Below are positions 24,216 through 34,099 of a stretch of 64,000 nucleotides of DNA, piece by piece. The DNA is from Spirosoma arboris (lineage in GTDB: Bacteria; Bacteroidota; Bacteroidia; Cytophagales; Spirosomataceae): the NCBI RefSeq assembly GCF_009754945.1, contig NZ_WPIN01000022.1:1-64000 (forward strand). Direction: 5' to 3'. A program made the position numbers and the translations under genes. The first letter of the stretch is position 1; every line of letters begins with the position of its first letter. The notes under the pieces were generated by a model. That model ran no database searches. It was given only the letters and a program-made list of their open reading frames with translations, and was not told where the DNA came from.

Positions 24216-24887
24216 ATGAGGCAATTAATACGCATTATCGGTATTTGGATAGGTTTAGTGGTTAACCACAGTCCTATTTTTGGGCAAAGCAAATTTTCGT
24301 TTTCAATTAGTGCGGCTCCAGGTTATACTTATAGTAATACGAACGCGACCATTCTATTACCGGACAACAGTATAACAATACCTGTTGATGTAGAATATCA
24401 ACAAAAAGGGGTAGGTTATTCGGTGGGTATACTGGCTCGTTATGAACTTTCAACCCATTTTTCAGTTTCTACGGGCATTTGGTTAAATCACAACCATTAC
24501 AATCAGCCAACGATTAGTACCAATCCAGATTTAACCCTTAATCCTACTGGTGTTCAAGTCGTTGGGGAATCAAGCACTACCCGAAATTATCAGATTCCGG
24601 TGTTGGTAAACTACCAATCATCAACCAAGCGTTTATCACCTTATTTTTCGGCGGGTACTTATATTAACTTCCCATACACGAAGATTTATGCAGAAGGTAC
24701 TGGTACCCTCCCAAATCAGAAAATCCGCATTTATCCAACTTTAGGAGCGGGTATTAAGTACCAGCTGAGTAACCACCTTTCGTTAATTACTCAACCTACA
24801 TTTACGTACCTAATACCCATTAGAACTTATAATTCCTATCAATATTATCAGTTAAGTCTGCAAACACAATTACTTTATAAATTTTAA
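24216..24887 (+). CDS. Outer membrane beta-barrel protein
   Basis: This 223-residue protein starts MRQLIRIIGIWIGLVVNHSP with a signal peptide ending at IFGQ. Amphipathic strands follow (SFSISAAPGYTYSN, GYSVGILARYELSTHFSVS, IPVLVNYQSSTKRLSPYFSAG) and the chain ends YQLSLQTQLLYKF with terminal Phe. It is a paralogue of 21074-21739, with the same order of strands. A mono-cistronic unit; function unknown. Confidence 0.85.
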   Translation: MRQLIRIIGIWIGLVVNHSPIFGQSKFSFSISAAPGYTYSNTNATILLPDNSITIPVDVEYQQKGVGYSVGILARYELSTHFSVSTGIWLNHNHYNQPTISTNPDLTLNPTGVQVVGESSTTRNYQIPVLVNYQSSTKRLSPYFSAGTYINFPYTKIYAEGTGTLPNQKIRIYPTLGAGIKYQLSNHLSLITQPTFTYLIPIRTYNSYQYYQLSLQTQLLYKF

Positions 24888-25241
24888 AAAAAGCCGTGTT
24901 ATCAGAAACGACATTCATCTTCTTCAGGGCTTAACAGCTACTTTTTTAGGCTATCAAAGATCATTAGGCTACTTAAACGCTTTATTGCTGAATTTCCTTT
25001 AATCATACCCAGTTCCATTTGCCTGGCGTTGCGGTAAAGCCAACAACCACGGGCAGGTTATCACTTGATTTTGTACTGTTTGTTGATTGAGCACATAGCT
25101 TCCAACTCTGAATAAATAGCAGCAGAATCCAAAGCAGTCCTTCGTCCCATTTTTAGCCCAATTCATCCCATTTTTTCATTCTGTCTGTAGTAGCCCGGTA
25201 TTTTTGAAACAGGTTATACGGGCATTTTTATTAACTGGATC
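24888..25241. other. Intergenic region with a possible secreted-protein relic
   Basis: No intact gene is present. On the minus strand 25003-25158 reads like a signal peptide plus a short mature start (see separate entry). The leader of the permease gene at 25242 occupies the right end. Confidence 0.45.
25003..25158 (-). pseudogene. Possible relic of a secreted protein
   Basis: The frame reads LLWILLLFIQSWKLCAQSTN ... LPVVVGFTATPGKWNWV-stop, which looks like a signal peptide and the start of a mature chain. There is no ATG in frame and the chain ends after about 50 codons. Chance cannot be excluded. Confidence 0.3.
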
Positions 25242-27683
25242 ATGATCGGAAGCTACATCAAAACATCGAGACGCAACTTACTGCACAACAAGCTGTTCTC
25301 CTTCATCAATATTGTTGGCCTTGCCATCAGTATGTCTGTCGGTTTACTGCTGATCGCGTTCGTACTCGACCTATATTCGTACGATAGATTCAATAAGGAT
25401 GGGGATAGGATCTACCGCATCACTAGCGTACTGACTCCAAATCGGAAACAAAGTGGATCGCGATCAAGCGGCAAGTTTGCAACCACATCCATAAAGACCG
25501 GCAAGCTTATCCGCCAGAAAGTGACCGGCATTGATGAAGTGGCTATTATGCACAACGACTTTTCGCAGGATGCGAAGGTTGGCGACAACATTCTCCCGAT
25601 CAAGGGCTTCTGGGCTGATCCGTCGCTATTCAGGATCTTTACTTTTCCGATGCTGGAAGGCAATCCCGAAACGGCCCTGAAAGACCCTTATTCGATCGTT
25701 CTCACGGAGACGGCAGCAAAAAAGCTATTCGGCAACCAGTCTGCGCTTGGCAAGGCAATCAACGTCAATACCGTCGATTACCAGGTGACCGGTGTTATGA
25801 AGGACGTTCCCTTCTTTTCGCACATCAATTTCGAAGCATTGGTATCGCTCTCAACGGCTGAGCAGCTCAACAGGAACGACAACAACTTCGAAAAATGGAC
25901 AAACATGTCGTCGAACTACGTGTACCTTAGGCTGCCGGAACATGCCGATATGGCATCAATCCAGTCGCAGCTCGACGCCATTGCAAAGGAGGAAAATCTC
26001 GCCGAAGATGACATGAAGATCCAACTCGAGCTGCTTCCTTTATATAGTATTGTGGTCGGCGAGAACCTCCGTCGCTCTGAGGGGGGAGCTGGCTCCACGG
26101 GCCCTCACATGTCTCCGGTTGTGCTTTGGATACTCAGCGGGCTTGCACTCATTGTGATATTGTCTGCCTGTTTTAACTACACCAATCTGTCGATGGCACG
26201 AGCCATGCGCCGTTTTAAGGAAGTAGGTATTCGCAAAGCGATTGGTGCCGAAAAGAGTCAGGTATGGCAGCAATTCCTGGCCGAGGCCATCATGATCTCG
26301 CTGGCAGCCCTTGTTCTTTCCTACCTCATCTTCCTCGTATTGCGGCCGCAGCTGATAAACCTGGCTCCAGAGATGCAGCGCACGGTGAAGCTTCATCTTG
26401 CTCTACCTATGGTCATAGCCTTCATCATCTTTTCGGTCACTGTAGGTGTTATTGCCGGTTTCATGCCTGCACTATTCTTTTCAAAAGTCAGCGCGATCAA
26501 TGCACTCAGGAATGTATCGACGGTGAAGGTATTCAAACACGTAACCCTCCGGCGCGCTCTGGTGGTGATTCAATACACACTCACCCTGATCTTTATCACA
26601 ACGACCGCCATCGGCTATGTGCAGTATAAAAACATCCTTGCATTCGACCTGGGCTTCAACACCGAGAATATCCTGAACATCAATATGCAGGGTAATAAAC
26701 CCGATGCGTTTATGAAAGAGCTAAGCGAAATGCCCGAAGTAACTGCATTGTCCCGCTCGTTAATCGTCACTAGCGTTGGAAACGCCTGGGGCGGTCATAT
26801 GAAATACAACGATTCGCGCGACTCGGCGCTGGTCTTGACCAACCACGTCGACGAAAACTACCTGACTCTGCATGAATACAAGCTTATTGCCGGAGGAAAT
26901 TTCAGGGCACGACCCACTACAGCCGATGCTGTCAGCGAAGTGATTGTTAACCAGCAGGTTTTAAAACGATTTAACATCAGTGCAGACAATCCCGAGAAGG
27001 CAATCGGGGAGCAGATCACATTTAGTAATTTCAATATACATAACCGGAAGATGACCATAGTTGGCGTACTGAAAGACTTTCACTATGGAAAGGTCGACAA
27101 CCTCATTGAGCCGGTAGCCTTCATGGCCTGGACACCCGGAGACAGAGCAATCATTAATGTCAAACTACAAAGCAAAGACATACTGGCAACCAGAGCCAAG
27201 ATCGAGTCCGCGTGGAAGAAAATTGATCGTGTTCATCCATTTAAGGCTGAATTCTATAACGAAGCCATAGAAGATGCCTACAGTGAATTTTCGGCCATGA
27301 TCAAGATTATTGGCTTCCTTTCATTGCTCGCCATTTCTATTGCATCGATGGGTTTGTTCGGAATGGTGGCGTTCACGACCGAAACCAGACTGAAGGAAAT
27401 CAGCATCCGCAAAGTGATGGGTGCAAGCTCTGGTAGTCTTATCTATTTATTGAGTCGTGGTTTTCTGGTACAACTGTCGATATCGGCACTTATCGCGCTG
27501 CCTGTAACGTACCTTTTCTTCGAAAACGTTGTGCTCACCAATTTTCCGTACCACACACCTGTGCAGATCGTAGAGTTATTAGTTGGCTTGCTCGTGGTAT
27601 TACTGATAGCATTCCTCATGATTGGATCGCAGACGATGAAGGCGGCAAAAAGTAATCCCGTGGAAGTCCTGAAGAGCGAATAG
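25242..27683 (+). CDS. ABC transporter permease, MacB/FtsX type
   Basis: This 813-residue protein follows the Bacteroidota double-FtsX layout. An N-terminal membrane helix (FSFINIVGLAISMSVGLLLI) is followed by a large MacB-like periplasmic core (about 50-240), three helices of the first FtsX domain (about 285-440, including ARAMRRFKEVGIRKAIGA), a second core (450-670) and three helices of the second FtsX domain with LKEISIRKVMGASSGSLIYL. It probably exports or senses lipids or peptides with a separate ATPase, which is not encoded nearby. It is more GC-rich than its flanks and stands alone with a strong terminator, which may indicate separate acquisition. Confidence 0.92.
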   Translation: MIGSYIKTSRRNLLHNKLFSFINIVGLAISMSVGLLLIAFVLDLYSYDRFNKDGDRIYRITSVLTPNRKQSGSRSSGKFATTSIKTGKLIRQKVTGIDEVAIMHNDFSQDAKVGDNILPIKGFWADPSLFRIFTFPMLEGNPETALKDPYSIVLTETAAKKLFGNQSALGKAINVNTVDYQVTGVMKDVPFFSHINFEALVSLSTAEQLNRNDNNFEKWTNMSSNYVYLRLPEHADMASIQSQLDAIAKEENLAEDDMKIQLELLPLYSIVVGENLRRSEGGAGSTGPHMSPVVLWILSGLALIVILSACFNYTNLSMARAMRRFKEVGIRKAIGAEKSQVWQQFLAEAIMISLAALVLSYLIFLVLRPQLINLAPEMQRTVKLHLALPMVIAFIIFSVTVGVIAGFMPALFFSKVSAINALRNVSTVKVFKHVTLRRALVVIQYTLTLIFITTTAIGYVQYKNILAFDLGFNTENILNINMQGNKPDAFMKELSEMPEVTALSRSLIVTSVGNAWGGHMKYNDSRDSALVLTNHVDENYLTLHEYKLIAGGNFRARPTTADAVSEVIVNQQVLKRFNISADNPEKAIGEQITFSNFNIHNRKMTIVGVLKDFHYGKVDNLIEPVAFMAWTPGDRAIINVKLQSKDILATRAKIESAWKKIDRVHPFKAEFYNEAIEDAYSEFSAMIKIIGFLSLLAISIASMGLFGMVAFTTETRLKEISIRKVMGASSGSLIYLLSRGFLVQLSISALIALPVTYLFFENVVLTNFPYHTPVQIVELLVGLLVVLLIAFLMIGSQTMKAAKSNPVEVLKSE

Positions 27684-27694
27684 GGTTAAAATCT

Positions 27695-27729
27695 ACAAAA
27701 TGAGCTCTGGAAATCAGAGCTCATTTTGT
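27695..27729 (+). terminator. Intrinsic terminator of the permease gene
   Basis: A perfect 15-bp stem (27695-27709 with 27715-27729) encloses a GAAAT loop, with ACAAAATGAGCTC on the left and GAGCTCATTTTGT on the right. Confidence 0.85.
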
Positions 27730-27869
27730 ATTGCCATAGAAAAGCCCTTCCTGCATATCTCTCAAACTGATGATATATCAAAGCGGTCCGTATAGAAGCG
27801 GCTCTTCGTAATTAATCTCAAAGACAAGATCCCCAATAAACGAGCGATCCGCTGTAGCACAGTCATTTC

Positions 27870-30800
27870 TTATTCCCGTTTCAACACCTTCACACTTCGC
27901 TGCTGAGTGGGCGTACTGACCCCTAAAAACAACAAACCTGCCGACGCTGAATCAAGCCGAAACTCATGCCGCTCGACCTCCTCCGCAGCCGCCACTCGTC
28001 GGTGGCTGATTGTCTGACCACGACCATCAATCAAGCTCAACTCCAGCGGATCACCCAAAGCTCCTCGAACTTCTACCCAAACCTCATTCCCCACCACCGG
28101 ATTGCCCAACACTACAACCTGCAGGTCGCTGGGTTCACCTGGACTAGCCAGCCGCCCCCCATTCAAACAGCCATCCAGCCACCGATAGTTGTAACTTGAG
28201 GTCACACTCCCCTGCTGAGCGATCAGGGTGATCAAAGGCTGATTGGTCGGGAGGATCAGCACATAAGGGCCCGGCTGGGTGGTGATCAAACCCGTCGTGA
28301 TGGCTAGTACGATGCCCTCCCCACTCTCGCCTGTGTACTGAGGAAGGATAGTAACCTGCCGTTCACTGGCACTCACACTCTGACAGTTCAGCAGACTTAC
28401 TCCTACCAGAGCAAAAGGGGAAGTCTGGATTGGCTGACCACTGACGGTGAACTCAAAGCTCGTACTCACACTCAAACCCAAGGGGTCGAAGGCCGTTACA
28501 CTCACCGTCGAAACACCCGTCACCGAGGGAATCCCACTGATCACACTCCCCGTCAGGTTCAGACCCGAAGGCAGGCCCGAAGCCTCAAAGTGTAACGCCT
28601 GACCATCCGGGTCCGAGAAGTAGTCTAATAAGCCCAAACTATACCCCTGCCCCTGACGGGCCACTTGAGCCGGAATCCCAGGCGTGACCGGTGCCCGGTT
28701 GGGCGTCGATGAAGGATTCACGGTCAGCACAAAACTGGTTGTCACACTCAGTCCACCGGGGTCGATTCCCGTCACATTCACCGTCGAAACACCCGGCTCT
28801 ACAGGGATTCCTCCGATTACACTCCCCGTCAGATTCAGCCCCGAAGGCAAACCTGAGACCTGAAAATGCAAGGCTTGCCCATCCGGGTCCGAAAAATAGT
28901 CCAATAAGCCCAGACTATAGGCCTGCCCCTGCTGGGCAGCCTGGGCAACAATGCCTCTGGTAGTGGGAGGATGGTTGTCCACCCCCGTCTGGCAGGCATC
29001 CAGCCAGCGGTAGTTGTAACTTGAGAGCTTACTGCCCTGCTGGGCAATCAGCGTCAGCAGAGGCATACTGGTGGGCACTCGAAGCGTGTAGGGACCCGGC
29101 CCGGTAGTAATGAAATTGTCATAAGCGATGGCCAGCACGATGGGCTCTCCGCTCAGTCCCTGGTACTGAGGTAGGAAGGTAATTTGCTGCTCGGTAGCAC
29201 TGACTGGCTGGCAGCTGATCAGGCTCACGCCCAGCAGGGCAAACGTTGCCTGAGCGGGCAGGATCGTCAGGCTGAGGGGTGGGCTGGCGGGGCTGATGCA
29301 GCTACCCACGGTGCAGGAAGCCGAGAGGCTATAGGTGCCCGGTGCCGAGAGGGTGTAGATACTCCCACTAGCCGCCCCCGTTCCTCCCTGGGGCATCCAG
29401 GTCAGGGTTCCCCCACAGCCGCTGGCGGTCACTGAAATGGGCTGGTTGGTCGTATTAGTGGCACTGGCCAGCAGACTAGGTGGCTCCAGATTGGCGGAAG
29501 TAGTGACCAGGGCACTAGCCGTGGCCGTGCAGCCATTGGCGGCTATCACCGTAACCGAATACAGGCCGGGCTGGCTCACTGTAGCGATCGAACTCGAACT
29601 ACCGCCCTGCTGGCTGGCCAGACTACTGAAGTGATAGCTAGTACCCCCTGACGCCGTCAGGGTCACCGACGACTGAGCACAGGTCAGGGGACCGTTGTTA
29701 GTCAGTCCGGGGGTAGGTAGAGGATTGATCGTGACGGAAGTGGAGATGGAAGTCGACTTGCCGTTATTACTCACGGTAAGGGAAATGGACTGATTTCCTG
29801 ATCCACTAGCCGTCAGGTTTTGACTGAAGCGGGGGTTGGATGAACTCCCGGTTATGGTCGAACTGCCACTGGTGAGGGAGAACGAATAAGTGGTTCCCTG
29901 CAAGTTGCTGACCGTAGCGGTGAGGGTAATGGGACTACCCACACAAACAGGATTGGGACTGGCCATCAGGCCCGTGATGATGGGCACTTGCTCCAACTTG
30001 CTGATAAAGATATCATAACGTCCCGACGATGTGGTCAGGTTGGCGACTCCATCGCCAGGATCAAAATAGACAGTGCCCGAAAAGTCGCCCGTGGTATAGA
30101 CATTACCCGAGCCGTCCACGGCAATCGAGTTACCCGAAGCCCCATCGGTTCCGCCCAGTTGTCTGGCCCAGACGTAGTGACCCAATTGATCCAGTTTGCA
30201 GATAAAGCAATCCCCATTATTACTATCACTAGCGGTTAGGTTGGCCTCCCCATCGCCAGGGTCAAAATCAGTCGTACCACGGAAGTAGCCCGTTATATAG
30301 GCATTACTCGAGCCATCCACGGCGATTGACAGAGCCGTGTTATAAGAATTTTCGGTCAATTCTCTGGCCCACAGAAACTTGCCCGAAACATCCAGCTTAC
30401 TAACAAAGATAGTACCATCGCTGGTGCCTGTAAGATAGGCAACTCCTTCGCCCGGATCAAAATCAGCCAACCCCTCATTACTACTAAAGAAATGACCCGT
30501 CGTATAAATATTGCCCAACCCATCCAGGGCAATTGATCGGCAATTTTCCTCCCCTGGCCCACCCATCTGTTTGACCCAGACAAAGTTGCCATCCTTATCT
30601 AACTTCTGGATAAACACATCGACATTGCCTGCTGAGGTAAGGCTAGCCGTGCCAGGTCCCGGATCAAAGTCCACCGTGGCAAAGAAACTACCGGCGGTAA
30701 ACACATTGCCCGCTCCATCGACGGCCACCGAGAAGCCGAACTCATACTGCGCTCCATCCAGGCTTTTGGCCCACACCAGATTGCCGGTTGCTCCATCGAG

Positions 30801-31376
30801 CTTGTTTATAGCGCGAACTCTACCACTCTCATCGCCGAGGCCACTGGTGGTATAGGCATTCCCTGCTCCATCCACCACGAGGGTCCGACCGCTTTCCGAA
30901 CCCACACGTTGCAGTTGTTTGACCCACAGGAAGTTGCCCGAGGTATTCAGCTTGAGGACGAATATCCCGCCCTCTGAAGGGTTAAGTTCCACTTGATCAG
31001 GCCCTGGATCAAAATCCACCGTGTTATAGAAATTACCCGTAACGTAGACATTGCCCGAGCCATCTACTGCCAGTGAGGTACCCTGGCTAAAATCGATGCT
31101 TTTGGCCCAAACCAGGTTACCCGCCCCATCATGCTTAAACAGGAAAAGACCATCAAAGCCCGAAGCGGTCAGGTTCGCTACTCCGGTAATTGTACCCTGG
31201 AAACTACCCGTGGTATAGACATTCCCTGCCCCATCTACCGCGATTGAATTCCCTCCAGCAGAACCCGATCCGCCAATACCCCTGGCCCATTTATAGTTTT
31301 GTGCCTGTGTGAAGGAAGGGATGCAGATCAACCCCACCAGAATAAGGCCAAGAAGAATAAAATAGTTGTTTTTCAT
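27870..31376 (-). CDS. Large SBBP-repeat surface protein with Ig-like modules
   Basis: 1168 residues from the ATG at 31376, whose signal peptide is MKNNYFILLGLILVGLICIP...TQAQ; an upstream start at 31418 adds 14 residues. Seven SBBP-type repeats (VDG-x-GN-x-Y-x-TG-x-F, often with FDPG) fill about residues 30-440. Ig-like and Ser/Thr-rich modules follow, then two near-identical blocks, each with a putative-Ig segment (GQALHF...SGLPSGLNLTGSVI) and a block ending SSYNYRWLD(A/G)C. The last 80 residues end SVKVLKRE in the manner of a T9SS sorting domain. It is probably secreted by the type IX system and surface-attached. Role: adhesion or structural, inferred. Confidence 0.88.
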   Translation of the reverse strand: MKNNYFILLGLILVGLICIPSFTQAQNYKWARGIGGSGSAGGNSIAVDGAGNVYTTGSFQGTITGVANLTASGFDGLFLFKHDGAGNLVWAKSIDFSQGTSLAVDGSGNVYVTGNFYNTVDFDPGPDQVELNPSEGGIFVLKLNTSGNFLWVKQLQRVGSESGRTLVVDGAGNAYTTSGLGDESGRVRAINKLDGATGNLVWAKSLDGAQYEFGFSVAVDGAGNVFTAGSFFATVDFDPGPGTASLTSAGNVDVFIQKLDKDGNFVWVKQMGGPGEENCRSIALDGLGNIYTTGHFFSSNEGLADFDPGEGVAYLTGTSDGTIFVSKLDVSGKFLWARELTENSYNTALSIAVDGSSNAYITGYFRGTTDFDPGDGEANLTASDSNNGDCFICKLDQLGHYVWARQLGGTDGASGNSIAVDGSGNVYTTGDFSGTVYFDPGDGVANLTTSSGRYDIFISKLEQVPIITGLMASPNPVCVGSPITLTATVSNLQGTTYSFSLTSGSSTITGSSSNPRFSQNLTASGSGNQSISLTVSNNGKSTSISTSVTINPLPTPGLTNNGPLTCAQSSVTLTASGGTSYHFSSLASQQGGSSSSIATVSQPGLYSVTVIAANGCTATASALVTTSANLEPPSLLASATNTTNQPISVTASGCGGTLTWMPQGGTGAASGSIYTLSAPGTYSLSASCTVGSCISPASPPLSLTILPAQATFALLGVSLISCQPVSATEQQITFLPQYQGLSGEPIVLAIAYDNFITTGPGPYTLRVPTSMPLLTLIAQQGSKLSSYNYRWLDACQTGVDNHPPTTRGIVAQAAQQGQAYSLGLLDYFSDPDGQALHFQVSGLPSGLNLTGSVIGGIPVEPGVSTVNVTGIDPGGLSVTTSFVLTVNPSSTPNRAPVTPGIPAQVARQGQGYSLGLLDYFSDPDGQALHFEASGLPSGLNLTGSVISGIPSVTGVSTVSVTAFDPLGLSVSTSFEFTVSGQPIQTSPFALVGVSLLNCQSVSASERQVTILPQYTGESGEGIVLAITTGLITTQPGPYVLILPTNQPLITLIAQQGSVTSSYNYRWLDGCLNGGRLASPGEPSDLQVVVLGNPVVGNEVWVEVRGALGDPLELSLIDGRGQTISHRRVAAAEEVERHEFRLDSASAGLLFLGVSTPTQQRSVKVLKRE

Positions 31377-31988
31377 GGGTAAAGGCTTGAATGGAGCGAG
31401 TAAACTAGATAGAACCATCTGTCTATATTCTGATAGTCAGAGTGTTGCCGTAGTGCCAAAAATAAAAAGAGGAAAACCCGTACAGGAAAGAATGTTGTGA
31501 ACGACCGGTTTCATTAAGTGGGCAACCGAACCATGTATGTAAATGGGAAATAGCGGATAAGCGAATAGCGTTTTGTTGAGGTTCAACGCAATGAATCCTG
31601 CTAGCGAATCAATTGCCGCTTTAATACGCCACCAATAAAACTATCGATGAAGGTGAGAATCATCGACTTGTAAAGGCCAACCCTTTTCGGGGTCCTAAAT
31701 AGCTTATAGCAGTAGCTGCAGTTGGATGCCAAGCTTCACTTTCTCAACGGCTGGCTCGGATTTGGTTCGTCAATCAGCGTAATAACGCAGGTAGATAATA
31801 TAGCCAATAATGGCAGCAATGAGTATGACTAAAGTAGCATCAATCCAGTTATTTTTTGATAATGAATTCCTTTATTTGCAGCTATAAAAGATGAAATAAA
31901 ACTCCAACTCTTGACGACCAGAAAATTTACCAATGGTATACTTGCCCTTACTTAGTTTGTAGTAATCTAATAAAAGCGAATTGGCATA
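31377..31988. other. Intergenic region without a supported gene
   Basis: About 610 bp separate the SBBP gene from the DUF4180 gene. A minus-strand frame around 31770-31872 encodes a hydrophobic helix (ATLVILIAAIIGYIIYLRYY) but has no ATG. Otherwise nothing specific is seen. Confidence 0.45.
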
Positions 31989-32351
31989 ATGGAAATCGAA
32001 ACTCATCAACTAAATGGCATAAAGGCTGCCGAGGTAGTTTCAACAGGAATTGTCATTAAAAGTGCAGAAGATGGGCTAGATTTATTAGGCAACTTATATT
32101 ATCAGGGTTTTGATACTATAATTATCTATAAGGAAAATGTTACGCCTGATTTTTTCGATTTAAAAACAGGCATAGCTGGTGAATTACTTCAAAAATTCTC
32201 GAATTATCGAGTTCGGTTAGCAGTCATTGGCGATTTTAGCAACTATTCCAGCAAAAGTATCAACGACTTCATTTTCGAAAGCAATAAAATTGGGCAAATT
32301 AACTTTGTCAATTCAATATCAGAAGCCTTAGAGAGACTTGGGAAGTACTAA
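31989..32351 (+). CDS. DUF4180 domain protein
   Basis: This 120-residue protein has the features of DUF4180: VTPDFFDLKTGIAGELLQKF, then YRVRLAVIGDFSNYSSKS and INDFIFESNKIGQINFVNS. Full family length, cytoplasmic. The biochemical role is not known. It has an AT-rich leader and is apparently mono-cistronic. Confidence 0.85.
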   Translation: MEIETHQLNGIKAAEVVSTGIVIKSAEDGLDLLGNLYYQGFDTIIIYKENVTPDFFDLKTGIAGELLQKFSNYRVRLAVIGDFSNYSSKSINDFIFESNKIGQINFVNSISEALERLGKY

Positions 32352-32583
32352 TTTTCTGTCATTCCTACTAATATCTAAATGGCAGAAATGCTAAATTGTA
32401 CTCGATTGCTTCTTGGGTTTCGTACGTACCTGCGGCTAACCCGGCCCAACAAACTATTCACAAGCCGGTAGCTAACTAAGGCTGGCAACGGCACAGCTTA
32501 GTTGCTAGTTTTGAGAAAACGTACAGCTCCTTATCAGTGCGTTGGCATTTATATAGCAAGCCCCGACAGCGGCTAATCTGACT

Positions 32584-33129
32584 ATGGACATCCAATCTTT
32601 ATACCAGCAGGCAATCAAGTTTGCTGCGGTAAAACATGTAGAAAAAAACCAGTTGGTTCCTGGAACAAACCTGCCTTATGTGGTTCACTTAAGCAATGTG
32701 GCCATGGAAATTCTGGTAGCCGCTCACTACTCGTCAACTTTCAATTTGGCGTATGCTATCCAACTGGCCTTATTGCATGATACCCTGGAAGATACGTCGA
32801 CCACGTTTGAGGAAGTGTCAGCTGCATTTGGCGTAGAGGTAGCGCAAGGAGTTTTAGCATTGACCAAAAACGACGCATTATCGAAAGCAGAACAAATGCT
32901 AGACAGCCTGAAGCGCATTAAAGAATTACCAACAGAAGTTTGGGCCGTAAAATTAGCGGACAGAATAACCAATCTTCAGGTTCCGCCGAGTTATTGGGAC
33001 GACGCTAAAAAAAGTGGGTACAGGCAGGAAGCGATGATCATACTGCATGAACTGAACGGTGGAAATGCTTACCTTGAAAAGCGCCTGAATGAAAAAATAA
33101 TGGATTATAAACAATACATCACGGCCTGA
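32584..33129 (+). CDS. HD-domain (p)ppGpp hydrolase-like protein, MESH1 type
   Basis: This 181-residue protein shows the metal and catalytic signature of the SpoT/MESH1 hydrolase fold: PYVVHLSNV with H35, LLHDTLEDT with H65-D66 and E69-D70, and KLADRITNL with D126. The length fits single-domain small alarmone hydrolases, which need Mn and remove the 3'-diphosphate from ppGpp, or dephosphorylate NADPH in animals. It is followed 5 bp later by the unknown gene at 33135 and then an OsmC gene, which together look like a stress operon. It lacks a synthetase domain. Confidence 0.85.
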   Translation: MDIQSLYQQAIKFAAVKHVEKNQLVPGTNLPYVVHLSNVAMEILVAAHYSSTFNLAYAIQLALLHDTLEDTSTTFEEVSAAFGVEVAQGVLALTKNDALSKAEQMLDSLKRIKELPTEVWAVKLADRITNLQVPPSYWDDAKKSGYRQEAMIILHELNGGNAYLEKRLNEKIMDYKQYITA

Positions 33130-33134
33130 TTGAA

Positions 33135-33581
33135 TTGAAGCCACTCGAAAGCCTATTAGCTAGAATTATGGAAGCGCATTTTGCATTAAGTGACGATCTG
33201 TTTGAGCAACAGTTCAAGTTATGTCGATTAAATCCGACTCTATTTAGCCATGAAGCTCATTTAAGACTGGCCTGGATTCACGTTAAGAAATACGGCGTTG
33301 AGCAGGCAATAGAAAACATTTGCGATCAACTGGTCTGTTTTGTTGACTCGTTGGGTGCTCGGAATAAGTACAATAAGACGCTTACGATTGCTGCCATAAG
33401 AGCCGTCAACCATTTTATCAATAAGTCTGACACAGACAATTTCAGTGATTTCATCAACCAGTTTCCGCGGCTTAAATTCTCGTTCAAAGAATTGATTGCC
33501 TGTCACTATCAAGTAGATATTTATAATTCGAAACTAGCAAAGACAGTCTACGTAGAACCCGATTTACTGCCATTTTCATGA
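33135..33581 (+). CDS. Hypothetical protein between HD hydrolase and OsmC
   Basis: This 148-residue protein starts with a TTG at 33135; an ATG at 33168 (MEAHFALSDDLFEQQ) is a possible shorter start. It is helical and soluble, with the stretch FSHEAHLRLAWIHVKKYG and NKTLTIAAIRAVNHFI, a pattern seen in uncharacterised Bacteroidota proteins. The His/Glu/His arrangement could bind metal but that is a guess. Its stop overlaps the start of the OsmC gene (ATGA), so translation is coupled. Confidence 0.7.
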   Translation: MKPLESLLARIMEAHFALSDDLFEQQFKLCRLNPTLFSHEAHLRLAWIHVKKYGVEQAIENICDQLVCFVDSLGARNKYNKTLTIAAIRAVNHFINKSDTDNFSDFINQFPRLKFSFKELIACHYQVDIYNSKLAKTVYVEPDLLPFS

Positions 33582-33976
33582 AAATCTCGGCCAGTATAAA
33601 AAGCGCATTTAATCAGCAGGAAACCGTTGTGCAGACCAATGATACGGCTAAAGAAATGCATATTTCGGTAAAAGCATCTGGTTTTGGCTCGGCCATCAAT
33701 GGGGGCGAACTCCTGCTTCTTTCCCTGGCCACCTGCTTCTGCAACGACATCTACCGGGAGGCAACCAAGCGGAATATAACGGTATCGGGTGTGGATGTTG
33801 TCTTTAACGGCGAATTCGGCGGTGACGGTGAGCCGGGCTCTAATTTTACCTATACCGCCAATGTAACGTCAGACGCATCGCCAGCAGAAATTGACGCGTT
33901 GATCAAGCATACCGACCAAATCGCAGAAATTCATAATACGTTGCGAAAAGGGCTTAGCATAACATTGGCGACCTAA
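33578..33976 (+). CDS. OsmC/Ohr family protein
   Basis: This 132-residue protein has the OsmC fold signature: GGELLLLSLATCFCNDIYRE around residues 42-61 with the first catalytic-type Cys in LATCF, then the beta region GVDVVFNGEFGG. The second conserved Cys of peroxide-reducing Ohr/OsmC near the C-terminus is absent (IHNTLRKGLSITL), so it may not be a peroxidase. It overlaps the previous gene by 4 bp. Confidence 0.85.
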   Translation: MKISASIKSAFNQQETVVQTNDTAKEMHISVKASGFGSAINGGELLLLSLATCFCNDIYREATKRNITVSGVDVVFNGEFGGDGEPGSNFTYTANVTSDASPAEIDALIKHTDQIAEIHNTLRKGLSITLAT

Positions 33977-34099
33977 AGGTTCGATTAATTCCCCTCTGCT
34001 CTACCGCTAAATAAAGGCAACTATTTGTTAATAAATAGTCGTAAGGATAGTATTGAAAAAGTGCATCCTTTGCCCCGAAACCGTCTAAATTTTAGCACC

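Noticed and set aside
31770..31872. Small one-helix membrane peptide on the minus strand
   Set aside because: The helix is plausible but there is no ATG, GTG or TTG in a suitable place.
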